This document shows positions 35,625 through 44,497 of a DNA stretch of 57,335 nt, one piece after another. This DNA comes from Bacteroidia bacterium (GTDB lineage Bacteria; Bacteroidota; Bacteroidia; Cytophagales; Cyclobacteriaceae). Below the pieces are notes generated by a model. The model made no database searches. It was not told the origin of the DNA and was given only the letters and a program-made list of their open reading frames with translations. Made by a program: the position numbers and the translations under genes. The stretch lies in NCBI GenBank assembly GCA_030430675.1, contig JAUIKU010000004.1:1-57335 (forward strand), read 5' to 3'. How positions within the stretch are numbered: the first letter of the stretch is position 1; the number at the start of each line of letters is the position of its first letter.

Positions 35625-36782
35625 ATGATGTATAGAACAATAATTCGAATGGCCCTGCTGCTAATCACCACGGACATAGCGGCCCAATCTGCAACGGTCA
35701 ACTTTAGAAAGCACGTGATCCATGGGGATTTTATTTCGGAGGGAGTGGCGGTGGCAGATGTCAACAATGACGGACTTACCGACATACTGGCCGGTGCATA
35801 TTGGTTTCAGGCCCCTGACTGGCAGGTGCACCAGTTGACAAACTCGGTTACCTATGATCACACCAGTGAGTGGAGTGATTCATTTTTGAATTTTGCGTCT
35901 GATGTCGATCAGGATGGTTGGACAGATCTCATTGTATTTGATTTTCCGGGAACCGAGGTTAACTGGTTTAAAAACCCCGGTAAAACCGGTGCATTTTGGA
36001 AAAAATTTCTGATTGACAGTACTGCCAGAAATGAATCTCCAATGATGATCGACCTGGATGGAGATGATCACACCGATCTGGTATTTGGCACCGGAAATGA
36101 TCAGATGACCTGGTTTGAAGGGGAACCGACCGGCAGCCAGGGGATAATCTGGAAGAAAGTAGCCATCAGTACCGAAAAGGCCCCGGGAAGTTCCACATTT
36201 TCTCACGGTTTGGGTTATGACGACATGGATGGTGACGGAAGAAAAGATATCATCACTACTGGTGGCTGGTGGCAGGCCCCAGTTGCCGCTGCTACGGATC
36301 CCTGGACCCTCAACGAGACCGGATTAGGACAGCCCTGCTCACAGATGTACCTCTTTGACCTCGACCACGACGGGGACCAGGACCTGTTAAGCGCCTCAGC
36401 CCATAACTATGGCATCTGGTGGCATGAACAACTGGAAAGTAGCAATGGAGGTGTTTTTAAGGAGCACCTGATCGACAGTTCATTTTCACAGACCCATGGA
36501 TTGGCGCTGATAGACCTCAATGGCGATGGATTGCCGGATTTTATTACCGGAAAGCGCTATTTTGCCCATAATGGAAAAGATCCCGGCGGTCATGAACCTG
36601 CGGTGTTGTACTGGTACGAAATGAGAAGAGACCGGCAGCAACGCCCCTCATGGGTGCCGCACCTGATCGATAATAACAGCGGTGTAGGGTTGCAGGTAGT
36701 GGTAGAAGACATCACAGGTGACCAAAAAAGCGATATTGTTATCGCCAATAAAAAAGGGGTATTTCTGTTTGAATCTTACTGA
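35625..36782 (+). CDS. FG-GAP/VCBS-repeat secreted protein
   Basis: 385 residues with a signal peptide ending AAQ. At least six FG-GAP repeats with Ca2+ loops are visible: DVNNDGLTD, DVDQDGWTD, DLDGDDHTD, DMDGDGRKD, DLDHDGDQD and DLNGDGLPD, giving a beta-propeller. Such proteins are usually adhesive or structural, but comparable proteins accompany the heme/propeller proteins in planctomycetes and Bacteroidota, suggesting a subunit role. It starts four bases after the giant heme gene and ends the operon, followed by a terminator at 36784. Confidence 0.88.
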   Translation: MMYRTIIRMALLLITTDIAAQSATVNFRKHVIHGDFISEGVAVADVNNDGLTDILAGAYWFQAPDWQVHQLTNSVTYDHTSEWSDSFLNFASDVDQDGWTDLIVFDFPGTEVNWFKNPGKTGAFWKKFLIDSTARNESPMMIDLDGDDHTDLVFGTGNDQMTWFEGEPTGSQGIIWKKVAISTEKAPGSSTFSHGLGYDDMDGDGRKDIITTGGWWQAPVAAATDPWTLNETGLGQPCSQMYLFDLDHDGDQDLLSASAHNYGIWWHEQLESSNGGVFKEHLIDSSFSQTHGLALIDLNGDGLPDFITGKRYFAHNGKDPGGHEPAVLYWYEMRRDRQQRPSWVPHLIDNNSGVGLQVVVEDITGDQKSDIVIANKKGVFLFESY

Positions 36783-36783
36783 G

Positions 36784-36812
36784 CTAACCTTTTACCAAGG
36801 GTAGGTTTTTTC
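36784..36812 (+). terminator. Rho-independent-type terminator of the oxidation operon
   Basis: Just after the FG-GAP stop, AACC pairs with GGTT and TACC with GGTA around a small loop, and the stem runs directly into TTTTTT. This is the clearest terminator-like structure in the window. Confidence 0.5.
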
Positions 36813-36859
36813 TATTGAGTTTATGGTATTTCATTTATCTCGGAGTAAGGTGAGATATT

Positions 36860-37654
36860 ATGACTTCCATATATCAAAAAATGATTCGGTATCAGCTGTT
36901 ATGCTTTCTCCTGCTATTGTCAGCAGAGGTTTGGGGGCAGTATTCAGAAACCATTAGGACCGGGAGACCCGGTGCCGCCATCGGACCGTTTACCGTAGGA
37001 AAAAAAGTATTTCAGGTACAATCGGGGGTCAATTTGGGTAGAACCATGGATCTGGCCAACGGAACCCATGCTACTGCGGTATTCAGGTATGGTATCCTGG
37101 AGCGGTTTGAGCTAAGCGCTTTGGCCGGGTACTCAAATATCCGGTATAACGGTGAGACAGCCTTGCAACCGGACCGGTCAGGGTTGAGCGCAGCCCAGGT
37201 GGGCTTTAGGGTTAATATCCACGACGGAGGAGGGAAAGGACCCAATATAGGGTTTCAGAGCAGGTTAAAACTCAATGTGCTGGATGAGGACTACCATCAG
37301 CCGCTATTGGCCTCGGTGCATATGTTGATCCTTTCTCAAAAATTAGGCGAAAAAGTGGGAGTAGTTGGCAACCTGGGAATAAGTACCAAAGGCAGTCATG
37401 ACGATGATGATAAACCTTCGGGGATCTATGTGTTGAATTTTAACATGCCGGTGGGCAGAAAATGTTCGGTTTTCATTGAAAATTTTGGATCGTTTGGAAA
37501 TGGATTGGAAACCAGGTTTGACAGCGGGCTTGGCTATTTGGTCACCCCTGATCTCCAACTAGACGCCAGCATTGGATATGGTAAAAACCATGGTATAGAG
37601 GATGTCTTTATCGATTTTGGCTTTTCCTGGCGTACTATTGGGAAGAGAGAATAG
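36860..37654 (+). CDS. Outer-membrane beta-barrel protein (phenol MetA degradation-like transporter family)
   Basis: 264 residues with a signal peptide ending VWGQ (an ATG at 36881 is an alternative start giving a better signal). The alternating strands (FQVQSGVNLGRTMDL, TAVFRYGILERFELSALAGY, GFRVNIHDGGGKGPNIGF) and terminal LDASIGYGKNHGIEDVFIDFGFSWR fit the small outer-membrane family first seen in a meta-cleavage phenol pathway (PF13557). A short poly-Asp turn (SHDDDDKPSG) lies between strands. It stands alone, downstream of the terminator, and need not belong to the oxidation operon. Confidence 0.78.
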   Translation: MTSIYQKMIRYQLLCFLLLLSAEVWGQYSETIRTGRPGAAIGPFTVGKKVFQVQSGVNLGRTMDLANGTHATAVFRYGILERFELSALAGYSNIRYNGETALQPDRSGLSAAQVGFRVNIHDGGGKGPNIGFQSRLKLNVLDEDYHQPLLASVHMLILSQKLGEKVGVVGNLGISTKGSHDDDDKPSGIYVLNFNMPVGRKCSVFIENFGSFGNGLETRFDSGLGYLVTPDLQLDASIGYGKNHGIEDVFIDFGFSWRTIGKRE

Positions 37655-37714
37655 CCTTACCTGCCTAAATACGTTATTATCTAAATCACCGGCAAGTGCC
37701 GGAGGGTCATCTGC

Positions 37715-37744
37715 TTCAATTCTGCTGGCAATTGATTAAATTTG
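37715..37744 (+). promoter_or_regulatory. Candidate promoter of the M48 peptidase gene
   Basis: A perfect -7 element TAAATTTG lies at 37737-37744; 19 bases upstream is TTC (37715-37717) in place of the usual TTG. The start would be about 28 bases before the ATG at 37779. Confidence 0.45.
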
Positions 37745-37778
37745 CCCACTAAACATTACTAAGCAACTTTTTAATACG

Positions 37779-39218
37779 ATGATCCGAACAGCTAGATTTT
37801 TATTTTTACTGGCAACCGCATTGGTTGGATATTCATGTGCGGTCAACCCGGTGACCGGTAACCGGGAACTGATGTTGATGTCGGAAGAACAGGAAATTGC
37901 CCTGGGTAAGCAATCCGATCCCGCAATAATTGCCCAGTACGGCCTGTACCAGGATGAAACCCTGCAAAAATTTATTTCAGATAAAGGTCAACAAATGGCA
38001 AAGATAAGTCATCGGCCAAATCTGCCTTATGAATTCAAAATCGTCGACTCCCCCGTTGTCAATGCATTTGCGCTACCAGGTGGCTATATTTACTTTACCC
38101 GGGGCATCATGGCCCATTTTAACAATGAGGCTGAGTTCGCGGGAGTATTGGGGCATGAGATTGGCCATGTTACCGCCAGGCATAGTGCCAAGCAATATAG
38201 CAAGCAGCAGGTAGCACAGGTCTTGTTGGTGGGGGGGATGCTGGTTTCACCGGAATTTGCACAATTTGGCAATGAAGCGCAACAAGGTCTGGGATTGCTG
38301 TTCCTGAAATTTGGCCGGGAGAATGAAAGCGAGTCGGATAAACTGGGGGTGGAATATAGCACGGAGATAGGCTATGATGCCAAGGAAATGGCCGGATTCT
38401 TTGAAACCCTGAACCGGTTGTCACAAGAGAGTGGGGCGGGGGAGATTCCCACGTTCTTGTCAACCCATCCACACCCCGCAGATCGTTTTGATAAGGTACA
38501 ACGTATGGCTACACAGGTGCAATCCAAGTCCGGCAAATCAAATTACCGGGTGGGGCGTGACAGTTACCTGCAAATGGTAGATGGCCTGGTATATGGTGAA
38601 GACCCCAGGCAGGGGTATACTGAAGATTATGTATTTTATCATCCCGAGCTCAAGTTTCAGTTCCCTTACCCCTCGGGATGGAAGCTCCACAACAGCCCCA
38701 CCCAGGTACAGGTGGTTCCGGAAAACGGAAAGGCGCTGCTGGTATTTACGCTGTCCTCGAAACCGGACCTGGAGAGCGCTGCCAAAGAGATTGTAGATAA
38801 CTTTAAGCTGACGGTGAAAGAGTCTAAGAAAACCACTGTGAATAGCTTCCCGGCATTGACATTTGTGGCCCAGCAGGTCACTGAGTCGCAGTCCATATCG
38901 CTGCAAAGCTATTTGATCAAGAAGGACCAGTATATTTATGTATTTATGGGATTGGCCGGTACCAGCGATTTCAGCAGTTACCAGAGCACGCTGGTGAATT
39001 CAATGGTCAACTTTAAAAACCTGACCGATCAGCGAAAAATAAATGTGAAACCACAAAGGGTATGGGTCAAAACAGTGCCCCGAAACATGGCGCTATCTGA
39101 TGCCCTGGCATACTTCAAGGTCCCCGGTGAAGATCACAACCAGGTGGCAATTCTCAATGGAATGAACTTGAATGACCAGTTGCAGCAGGGAAGCGCTATA
39201 AAAATACTGGGTAAATGA
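37779..39218 (+). CDS. M48 family metalloprotease lipoprotein (BepA-like, with C-terminal LysM-like tail)
   Basis: 479 residues. Lipobox in GYSC followed by AVNPVTGNRELMLMSEEQE, a near-universal opening for this subgroup. The zinc motif HEIGH is at 126-130 and the third ligand, Glu, lies in the ENESESD segment near residue 183. The middle region (about 270-415) resembles a PsbP/Mog1-like domain, and the last 60 residues (PQRVWVKTVPRNMALSDAL, then VAILNGMNLNDQLQQGSAIK) resemble a LysM-like domain. E. coli BepA/YfgC performs quality control of outer-membrane proteins, a fitting role in this envelope-rich region. Confidence 0.92.
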   Translation: MIRTARFLFLLATALVGYSCAVNPVTGNRELMLMSEEQEIALGKQSDPAIIAQYGLYQDETLQKFISDKGQQMAKISHRPNLPYEFKIVDSPVVNAFALPGGYIYFTRGIMAHFNNEAEFAGVLGHEIGHVTARHSAKQYSKQQVAQVLLVGGMLVSPEFAQFGNEAQQGLGLLFLKFGRENESESDKLGVEYSTEIGYDAKEMAGFFETLNRLSQESGAGEIPTFLSTHPHPADRFDKVQRMATQVQSKSGKSNYRVGRDSYLQMVDGLVYGEDPRQGYTEDYVFYHPELKFQFPYPSGWKLHNSPTQVQVVPENGKALLVFTLSSKPDLESAAKEIVDNFKLTVKESKKTTVNSFPALTFVAQQVTESQSISLQSYLIKKDQYIYVFMGLAGTSDFSSYQSTLVNSMVNFKNLTDQRKINVKPQRVWVKTVPRNMALSDALAYFKVPGEDHNQVAILNGMNLNDQLQQGSAIKILGK

Positions 39219-39311
39219 AATATTGTTGACTTTGCCTAAAAACTCACTTAAATTATAACATCAGATCAGGATGAAGGCTAAGTCTAAACAACAACCAACA
39301 ATATCACCATT

Positions 39312-39986
39312 TTGACATCATCGCTCAACACCAGGGATTGGTGGCACCATCTTTATAAGTATCGATTTTACCTGCTTTTGTTGGCGTTGATGTTGATGAT
39401 CGTGTGGCCGGCTTTTGTACCGGAGAAAAATGAAGGCATCATCTGGACTTTAAGCCGTACCCTAATCCTGCTGGCCTGCATTAACGTCCTGCGAAATTTG
39501 CATAGCGGGCTGGTGGGCGTGATGATTCTGGCTATAATTATTGCAGGTGCAGATTGGTTTAATCTCGCCCTGGAAGCCAACGATATGGCCAATCTGATCA
39601 ACGTGTTGTTGTTTGCCATTTTTATCTGCCTGATATCCTATCAGGTATTTCACCAGGTACTGCATGCCAAAGACATTGATTTTCACATCATTATCGGGGC
39701 GTTTTGTGGGTTCTTGCTAATCGGTCTACTTACTTTGATATGCTGTACCTACTTTCATTTGAAAGACCCGCAAAGTTTTAGTAACGTGGCCCCGGGGGCA
39801 CCAGGAGTCGACGACTTATTATATTTCAGCTATATTACTATCATTACCATTGGCTACGGTGATATAGCCCCCCTTACCGATCCCGCACGTCGGATCTCCC
39901 TGTTTTTCGGATTAATAGGGCAATTCTACCTGGCGGTTATCATGGCGGTGCTGGTCGGGAAGTTTATCAGTAAAACAGAAACATAG
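39312..39986 (+). CDS. Six-helix potassium channel protein
   Basis: 224 residues. Five hydrophobic helices precede a pore loop with selectivity filter TIGYGD (in SYITIITIGYGDIAPL) and a final helix (SLFFGLIGQFYLAVIMAVLVG), the 6TM potassium-channel layout without cyclic-nucleotide-binding or RCK domains. No ATG is available: the reading frame is open back only to a TAA at 39285, so translation would start at TTG 39312 or ATT 39309. A 14-codon ORF (ATG at 39271) ends across this start in another frame, suggesting translational coupling or a one-base deletion in the TTTT run at 39310-39313. The cyclase gene follows two bases later, so the pair is surely one operon. Confidence 0.85.
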   Translation: MTSSLNTRDWWHHLYKYRFYLLLLALMLMIVWPAFVPEKNEGIIWTLSRTLILLACINVLRNLHSGLVGVMILAIIIAGADWFNLALEANDMANLINVLLFAIFICLISYQVFHQVLHAKDIDFHIIIGAFCGFLLIGLLTLICCTYFHLKDPQSFSNVAPGAPGVDDLLYFSYITIITIGYGDIAPLTDPARRISLFFGLIGQFYLAVIMAVLVGKFISKTET

Positions 39987-39988
39987 AC

Positions 39989-41080
39989 ATGCCCATTTTC
40001 CGCAGGCAAAGCCTGACCATCATTTTCACAGATTTGTTGGTATGGTGCGTGGCAATGATTGTGTTCGTATTTCTGAGATTTTACGACGATTACTATGGAA
40101 TACTGGGCATTAAGGTGGCCGAACTCATGGTTGGGTTTGATTATGTTTTATGGCTGGGTTTGCAGGCGGGAATCATACTGGGTTTGGTTTATGGCGTGGT
40201 GGATGTGTTTTTGGACCAGCACTGGTTGAGAAAAAGATCCTATGGATCGGTATTGCTGATAAAGGGTTTGATACATATCGTGATCATTCTTTCCTTGAGC
40301 ATATTGGTGAGAATTGAGGCATTTGAAAAGATGGACATTGAGTTAACACCCAGGGAATTGACTTACTCACTGGCCAACCCGGGGCTTCTGATGATCTTTA
40401 TCTATACCACCCTGGTGAATTTCACCATCAATTTTACCAGGCAGATCACCCTAAAATTCGGTCCTGGTAACCTTACCAGGTTTCTTACCGGCAGGTTCCA
40501 CCATCCCAAAGAGGAGGTGCGGATTTTCATGTTTCTGGACATGAAAGACTCTACTACCCATGCCGAGAAGCTGGGCCATGTTAAGTTTGGCTCGCTGGTC
40601 CAGGACTGTTTTAGTGATTTGACGGTAATTGAAAACCGGCAGGCTGAAGTTTACCAGTATGTGGGAGATGAGGTGATAATTTACTGGGAAGTGGAAAAAG
40701 GATTGAAGAACCTCAATTGTATCCATGCCTATTTCGATTTTAAACAACAGCTGGAAAGCCGGGCTTCCTATTACCTTGAAAAATACGGAGTAGTTCCGGG
40801 GTTTAAGGCCGGGATGAACCTGGGTCAGGTAACCGTGACCGAAGTAGGAGACATCAAACGCGATCTGGCATTCCTGGGTGATACTATGAACACCGCCGCC
40901 CGTATTCAGGATCAATGCAATACCTACCAGGTGGAGCTGTTGATTTCACAGCATCTGTACCAGCAACTTACGGAGGCCCCGTCTCTGGAAATCAGATTAG
41001 TAGACAACCTGGCGCTAAGAGGGAAACAACAAAGTGTTGATATCTATTCGGTGGCGCTTCGATCGGCTACTCTGCCTTGA
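39989..41080 (+). CDS. Membrane-bound class III adenylate/guanylate cyclase
   Basis: 363 residues. An N-terminal membrane part with four helices (about residues 8-145, including the segments near 9-27, 45-66, 83-104 and 130-146) precedes the catalytic domain (about 170-345). The paired metal-binding aspartates are D184 in FLDMKDSTT and D227 in [10 protein letters not shown]. The transition-state residues N301 and R305 occur in [11 protein letters not shown]. The positions that set adenine/guanine specificity, by my alignment Q223 and the Ala before FLGD, are not the usual Lys/Asp or Glu/Cys, so the base used cannot be predicted. It is encoded two bases after a K+ channel gene; its last bases overlap the end of tyrS. 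Confidence 0.85.
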   Translation: MPIFRRQSLTIIFTDLLVWCVAMIVFVFLRFYDDYYGILGIKVAELMVGFDYVLWLGLQAGIILGLVYGVVDVFLDQHWLRKRSYGSVLLIKGLIHIVIILSLSILVRIEAFEKMDIELTPRELTYSLANPGLLMIFIYTTLVNFTINFTRQITLKFGPGNLTRFLTGRFHHPKEEVRIFMFLDMKDSTTHAEKLGHVKFGSLVQDCFSDLTVIENRQAEVYQYVGDEVIIYWEVEKGLKNLNCIHAYFDFKQQLESRASYYLEKYGVVPGFKAGMNLGQVTVTEVGDIKRDLAFLGDTMNTAARIQDQCNTYQVELLISQHLYQQLTEAPSLEIRLVDNLALRGKQQSVDIYSVALRSATLP

Positions 41081-42350
41081 TCAGGTAGTAGTTCTTCTTT
41101 CCCTTTTGCACGACGAAATACTTATCGTTGATCAGCTCAAAGTCCATTGGCTGCATGGCATCATTGAGACGGGTTTTGTTGATGCTTACACCTCCTCCTG
41201 ATATCATCCTGCGGGCTTCTCCTTTTGATTTAAAGATGTAGCCATCCGTCATTTCCGACAGGAAATCCGTGACATTGACTTCAGGATTCAGGACTGATCT
41301 GGAGACCGCCACTTGTGGTACCCCTTCGAAAACCGTCAGAAGCATTTGTTCATCGATTCGTTGCAGGTCTTGTGCGGTGGACTTTCCAAAAAGAATCTGT
41401 GATGCTTCCACCGCTCTTTGATACTCTGTGTCCGAGTGTACCCGTATGGTAATCTCCCGGGCCAGCTCTTTTTGTAAAACACGCAAATGCGGATTCTTGA
41501 GGTGTTCCTGTTCTACCTGCTCGATTTCCTGTTGGCCACGGGTTGAGAATATCCGGATAAGTTTTTGGGCATCGTCATCCGCACAATTCAGCCAGAACTG
41601 GTAAAACTGATAGGGAGAGGTTCTTTTGGGATCCAGCCATACATTGCCCTGTTCGGTCTTTCCAAACTTGGAGCCATCGCTCTTGGTAACCAGGGGAGTA
41701 GTAAGGGCAAATGCCTCTCCTGCACATTTTCTGCGTATAATCTCGGTTCCGGTAACGATGTTTCCCCACTGGTCGGACCCACCCATTTGCAGCTTTACTC
41801 CGTGATGCTGATATAGCCAGTAGAAATCATACCCTTGCATCAGCTGGTAAGAGAATTCTGTAAAAGAAAGCCCGGTTTCTAACCTGGTTTTGACCGACTC
41901 CTTGGAGGTCATGTAGTTAATGGTGATATGTTTTCCTACATCCCGCAGAAATTCAATAAAGCCTATTTCCTTAAACCAGTCGTAGTTATTGACCATCTCC
42001 GCAGCATTCTTCCCACCTTCGAAATCGAGAAATGAACTGAGCTGCTTCCGAATACAGGACTCGTTGTGACGGAGTTCTTCTTCTTCCAGCAGTTGCCTCT
42101 CCGCACTTTTACCGGAAGGGTCACCCACCATGCCGGTAGCGCCGCCTACCAGGGCATAAGGTTTATGACCACCTCGCTGCAGGTGCACCAGCAGCATGAT
42201 CTGCACCAGGTTGCCGATGTGCAGCGAATCTGCGGTAGGGTCAAAGCCTATGTAGGCGGAAGTAAATTCTTTGGCCAATTGTTCCTGGGTGCCTGGCATG
42301 ATATCGTGAATCATTCCTCTCCATCCAAGTTCCGAAATAAAATCCTGCAT
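41067..42350 (-). CDS. tyrS: Tyrosyl-tRNA synthetase
   Basis: 427 residues, as expected for the bacterial enzyme. Class I signatures: HIGN at 44-47 (after FDPTADSL), the tyrosine-binding [10 protein letters not shown] and [10 protein letters not shown] segments, and a KFGKT signature loop ([12 protein letters not shown]). A C-terminal S4-like RNA-binding domain ([20 protein letters not shown]) is present. It charges tRNA-Tyr in the cytoplasm. The stop overlaps the tail of the cyclase gene by 14 bases, convergently. A good promoter (42376-42409) lies 25 bases upstream of the start. Confidence 0.97.
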   Translation of the reverse strand: MQDFISELGWRGMIHDIMPGTQEQLAKEFTSAYIGFDPTADSLHIGNLVQIMLLVHLQRGGHKPYALVGGATGMVGDPSGKSAERQLLEEEELRHNESCIRKQLSSFLDFEGGKNAAEMVNNYDWFKEIGFIEFLRDVGKHITINYMTSKESVKTRLETGLSFTEFSYQLMQGYDFYWLYQHHGVKLQMGGSDQWGNIVTGTEIIRRKCAGEAFALTTPLVTKSDGSKFGKTEQGNVWLDPKRTSPYQFYQFWLNCADDDAQKLIRIFSTRGQQEIEQVEQEHLKNPHLRVLQKELAREITIRVHSDTEYQRAVEASQILFGKSTAQDLQRIDEQMLLTVFEGVPQVAVSRSVLNPEVNVTDFLSEMTDGYIFKSKGEARRMISGGGVSINKTRLNDAMQPMDFELINDKYFVVQKGKKNYYLIKAE

Positions 42351-42375
42351 AAACTGTCCCTGATTTTTGATGGGT

Positions 42376-42409
42376 CAAAGATATAAATTGTTTGTAAATT
42401 AGCGGCCAA
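42376..42409 (-). promoter_or_regulatory. Promoter of tyrS
   Basis: Reading the minus strand: TTG, a 23-base spacer and a perfect TATCTTTG -7 element (plus-strand 42376-42383). Transcription would begin about 20 bases before the tyrS start codon. Confidence 0.55.
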
Positions 42410-42462
42410 TTTCAACCATGTGACTTATCAAAAGGCTGTAATTTGAAATCGGGATTTAGCAA

Positions 42463-43377
42463 ATGAAGAGAGTATTAGGCGTTGTTGAAGGCAAACATGG
42501 GGGACCTCTAAATATATTGTTGGGAGGGCTCCATGGAAATGAGGTTGCCGGCATCAAAGCCATTAATGAAGTACTTCACGCAATTCATATTCACCGTATA
42601 CCTGTGAATGGCACCCTAATTGGCCTGGCTGGTAATTTACAGGCCATTGCCCGCAATCGCAGGTTTATTGATTATGATCTCAATCGTTGTTGGACCGAGG
42701 AGTTTGTGCGACAGGTATACAACAAAGACCACACCTTAGCGGAAGACATAGAGCTCCGGGCATTGCATCAGACCATACTTGAATTCAAAGACCACGACTA
42801 TCCGGTCAAAACCTTAATTGATCTACATACCACCAGTTCCGAAAAGGGAAATTTCATTGTGGTACCCCAAAGTGAAGCCGGGAATGCAATGGTCAAAAGA
42901 CTGCAACAGCCGGTGGTGATCGATTTGGATCTTCATTTGTCCGGCACGTTGTTGAAGTATCTGCAGCAGTACGGCTTTCTGGCAATGGCTTTCGAGGGAG
43001 GTTTGATCGGATCCAGTGAGGCCATTGATTTGCATGTGGCAGGAATATGGGAAATTCTTAAAGCCAGCGGGGCCATCGATCAGGATGTTGATAGTAGTTT
43101 CATTCACTCCAGCAAGAAACTGGCGGAATATTCCAAGGACCTTCCCGGTTTTGTCAAGGTGAAATATCACCATAAAATTACCGAGGCAGATGGATTTACC
43201 ATGGAGCAGGGTTATCGGAACTTTCAGCCGGTGAAGCAGGGTGAATTGGTAGCTACCGATATTTATGGTCCGGTGAGAGCCCCGGTTTCAGGGTTAATGT
43301 TCCTCCCCCTGTACCAAACGTCAGGTGATGACGGGTTTTTCATAGTAGAGGAGATATCAATTGCTGAAGTCACCTGA
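42463..43377 (+). CDS. Succinylglutamate desuccinylase/aspartoacylase-family zinc hydrolase
   Basis: 304 residues. Zinc-site motifs of the M14-like AstE/AspA family are present: GGLHGNEVAGIKAI (His and Glu ligands), ARNRRFIDYDLNRCW and LIDLHTTSSEKGNF (third ligand). A C-terminal beta-domain ends with GPVRAPVSGLMFLPLYQ. Members hydrolyse N-acyl amino acids such as N-acetyl-aspartate or N-succinyl-glutamate; substrate here unknown. It is transcribed divergently from tyrS and followed directly by holA, whose start lies one base after its stop. Confidence 0.9.
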   Translation: MKRVLGVVEGKHGGPLNILLGGLHGNEVAGIKAINEVLHAIHIHRIPVNGTLIGLAGNLQAIARNRRFIDYDLNRCWTEEFVRQVYNKDHTLAEDIELRALHQTILEFKDHDYPVKTLIDLHTTSSEKGNFIVVPQSEAGNAMVKRLQQPVVIDLDLHLSGTLLKYLQQYGFLAMAFEGGLIGSSEAIDLHVAGIWEILKASGAIDQDVDSSFIHSSKKLAEYSKDLPGFVKVKYHHKITEADGFTMEQGYRNFQPVKQGELVATDIYGPVRAPVSGLMFLPLYQTSGDDGFFIVEEISIAEVT

Positions 43378-43378
43378 T

Positions 43379-44404
43379 ATGGGTAGCAAGAGTCCAACTC
43401 AGGTGATGGCAGAATTACGGGATGGTAAATACGCTTCGGTGTATTTCCTGCAGGGTGAGGAGTCTTATTACATAGATGCCATAAGCAATTATTTGGAAGA
43501 ACATGTGCTGGAGGACGCTGAAAAGGGTTTCAACCAGATGGTGATGTATGGCAAGGACAGCAGTATGGAAGCCATTCTTACCAATGCCCGCCGGTTTCCC
43601 ATGATGGCCACCCGTCAGGTAGTAATTGTGAAGGAAGCCCAGGAAATTTCAAATTTTAACAAAGCCGATTCGCAAAAATTATTTGAAGCATACCTGCAAA
43701 CCCCGGTACCCAGCACGGTATTGGTCTTCTGTTACAAGTACAAAACCCTGGATGGCAGAAAAGCACTTACCAAGACCATTGCAGATAAAGCCCTGTTGGT
43801 TGATTGTAAAAAGATTTACGACAACCGGGTACCGGAATGGATATTGGATTACGTGAAATCAAAGAATGCCAGTATCGATCAGGCCACTGCACAACTGCTC
43901 TCGGATTACATCGGTAATAATCTGGAGCGGATTGCCAGTGAGATCGATAAGGTGTTGCTAAATTTGCAGCCACCGGCAAAGATAAATTCTGAAGTTGTCC
44001 AGAAATACATTGGCATCAGCAAGGACTACAATGTATTCGAGCTTCAAAAAGCGCTGGCGGTCAAAGATAATTTGAAAGCTCAGCAAATAGTTAAATATTT
44101 TGCTGCCAATCCAAAGTCAAATCCCGTGATTCCCGTAATCGCCTTGTTATTCGGGTTTTTCAGTAAACTGCTGCTGGTACACTATGCCAAGAATACTTCC
44201 GAGTCGAGCCTGGCTAAGGAGCTCAGGATTCGCCCTTTTTTAATCAAAGAATACCTGCGGGCAGCACGGCTGTATAGCCCTGGTCAGGTGGTCGACAATA
44301 TTGGCTATTTGCGCCAGGCCGATTTGATGGTTAAAGGAGTAGGCAACCTTCACAATTCACCGGCTGAAGTGCTAAAAGAACTAATTTTTAAACTGATGCA
44401 TTAA
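43379..44404 (+). CDS. holA: DNA polymerase III delta subunit
   Basis: 341 residues from the ATG at 43379; a TTG at 43361 would overlap the preceding gene and is less likely. The pattern YFLQGEESYYIDAISNYLEE, then MEAILTNARRFPMMATRQVVIVKEAQ, and IGNNLERIASEIDKVLLNL is the standard HolA core, a clamp-loader subunit that opens the sliding clamp. The C-terminal collar region is well matched (LRQADLMVKGVGN). It is co-transcribed with the upstream hydrolase gene. Confidence 0.93.
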   Translation: MGSKSPTQVMAELRDGKYASVYFLQGEESYYIDAISNYLEEHVLEDAEKGFNQMVMYGKDSSMEAILTNARRFPMMATRQVVIVKEAQEISNFNKADSQKLFEAYLQTPVPSTVLVFCYKYKTLDGRKALTKTIADKALLVDCKKIYDNRVPEWILDYVKSKNASIDQATAQLLSDYIGNNLERIASEIDKVLLNLQPPAKINSEVVQKYIGISKDYNVFELQKALAVKDNLKAQQIVKYFAANPKSNPVIPVIALLFGFFSKLLLVHYAKNTSESSLAKELRIRPFLIKEYLRAARLYSPGQVVDNIGYLRQADLMVKGVGNLHNSPAEVLKELIFKLMH

Positions 44405-44497
44405 TGCGGAAGAATTTTTGCCCGGTTGTTTCATTATGTGTCCACATCTACAATAATTATCCATCACCGTTGTTATCTTTACGTGTTTTATAGTGTT

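Noticed and set aside
37689-37702. Hairpin CCGGCAAGTGCCGG downstream of the outer-membrane protein gene
   Set aside because: The stem is good but it is not followed by a T run, so it is not a convincing rho-independent terminator; it may be structural or chance.
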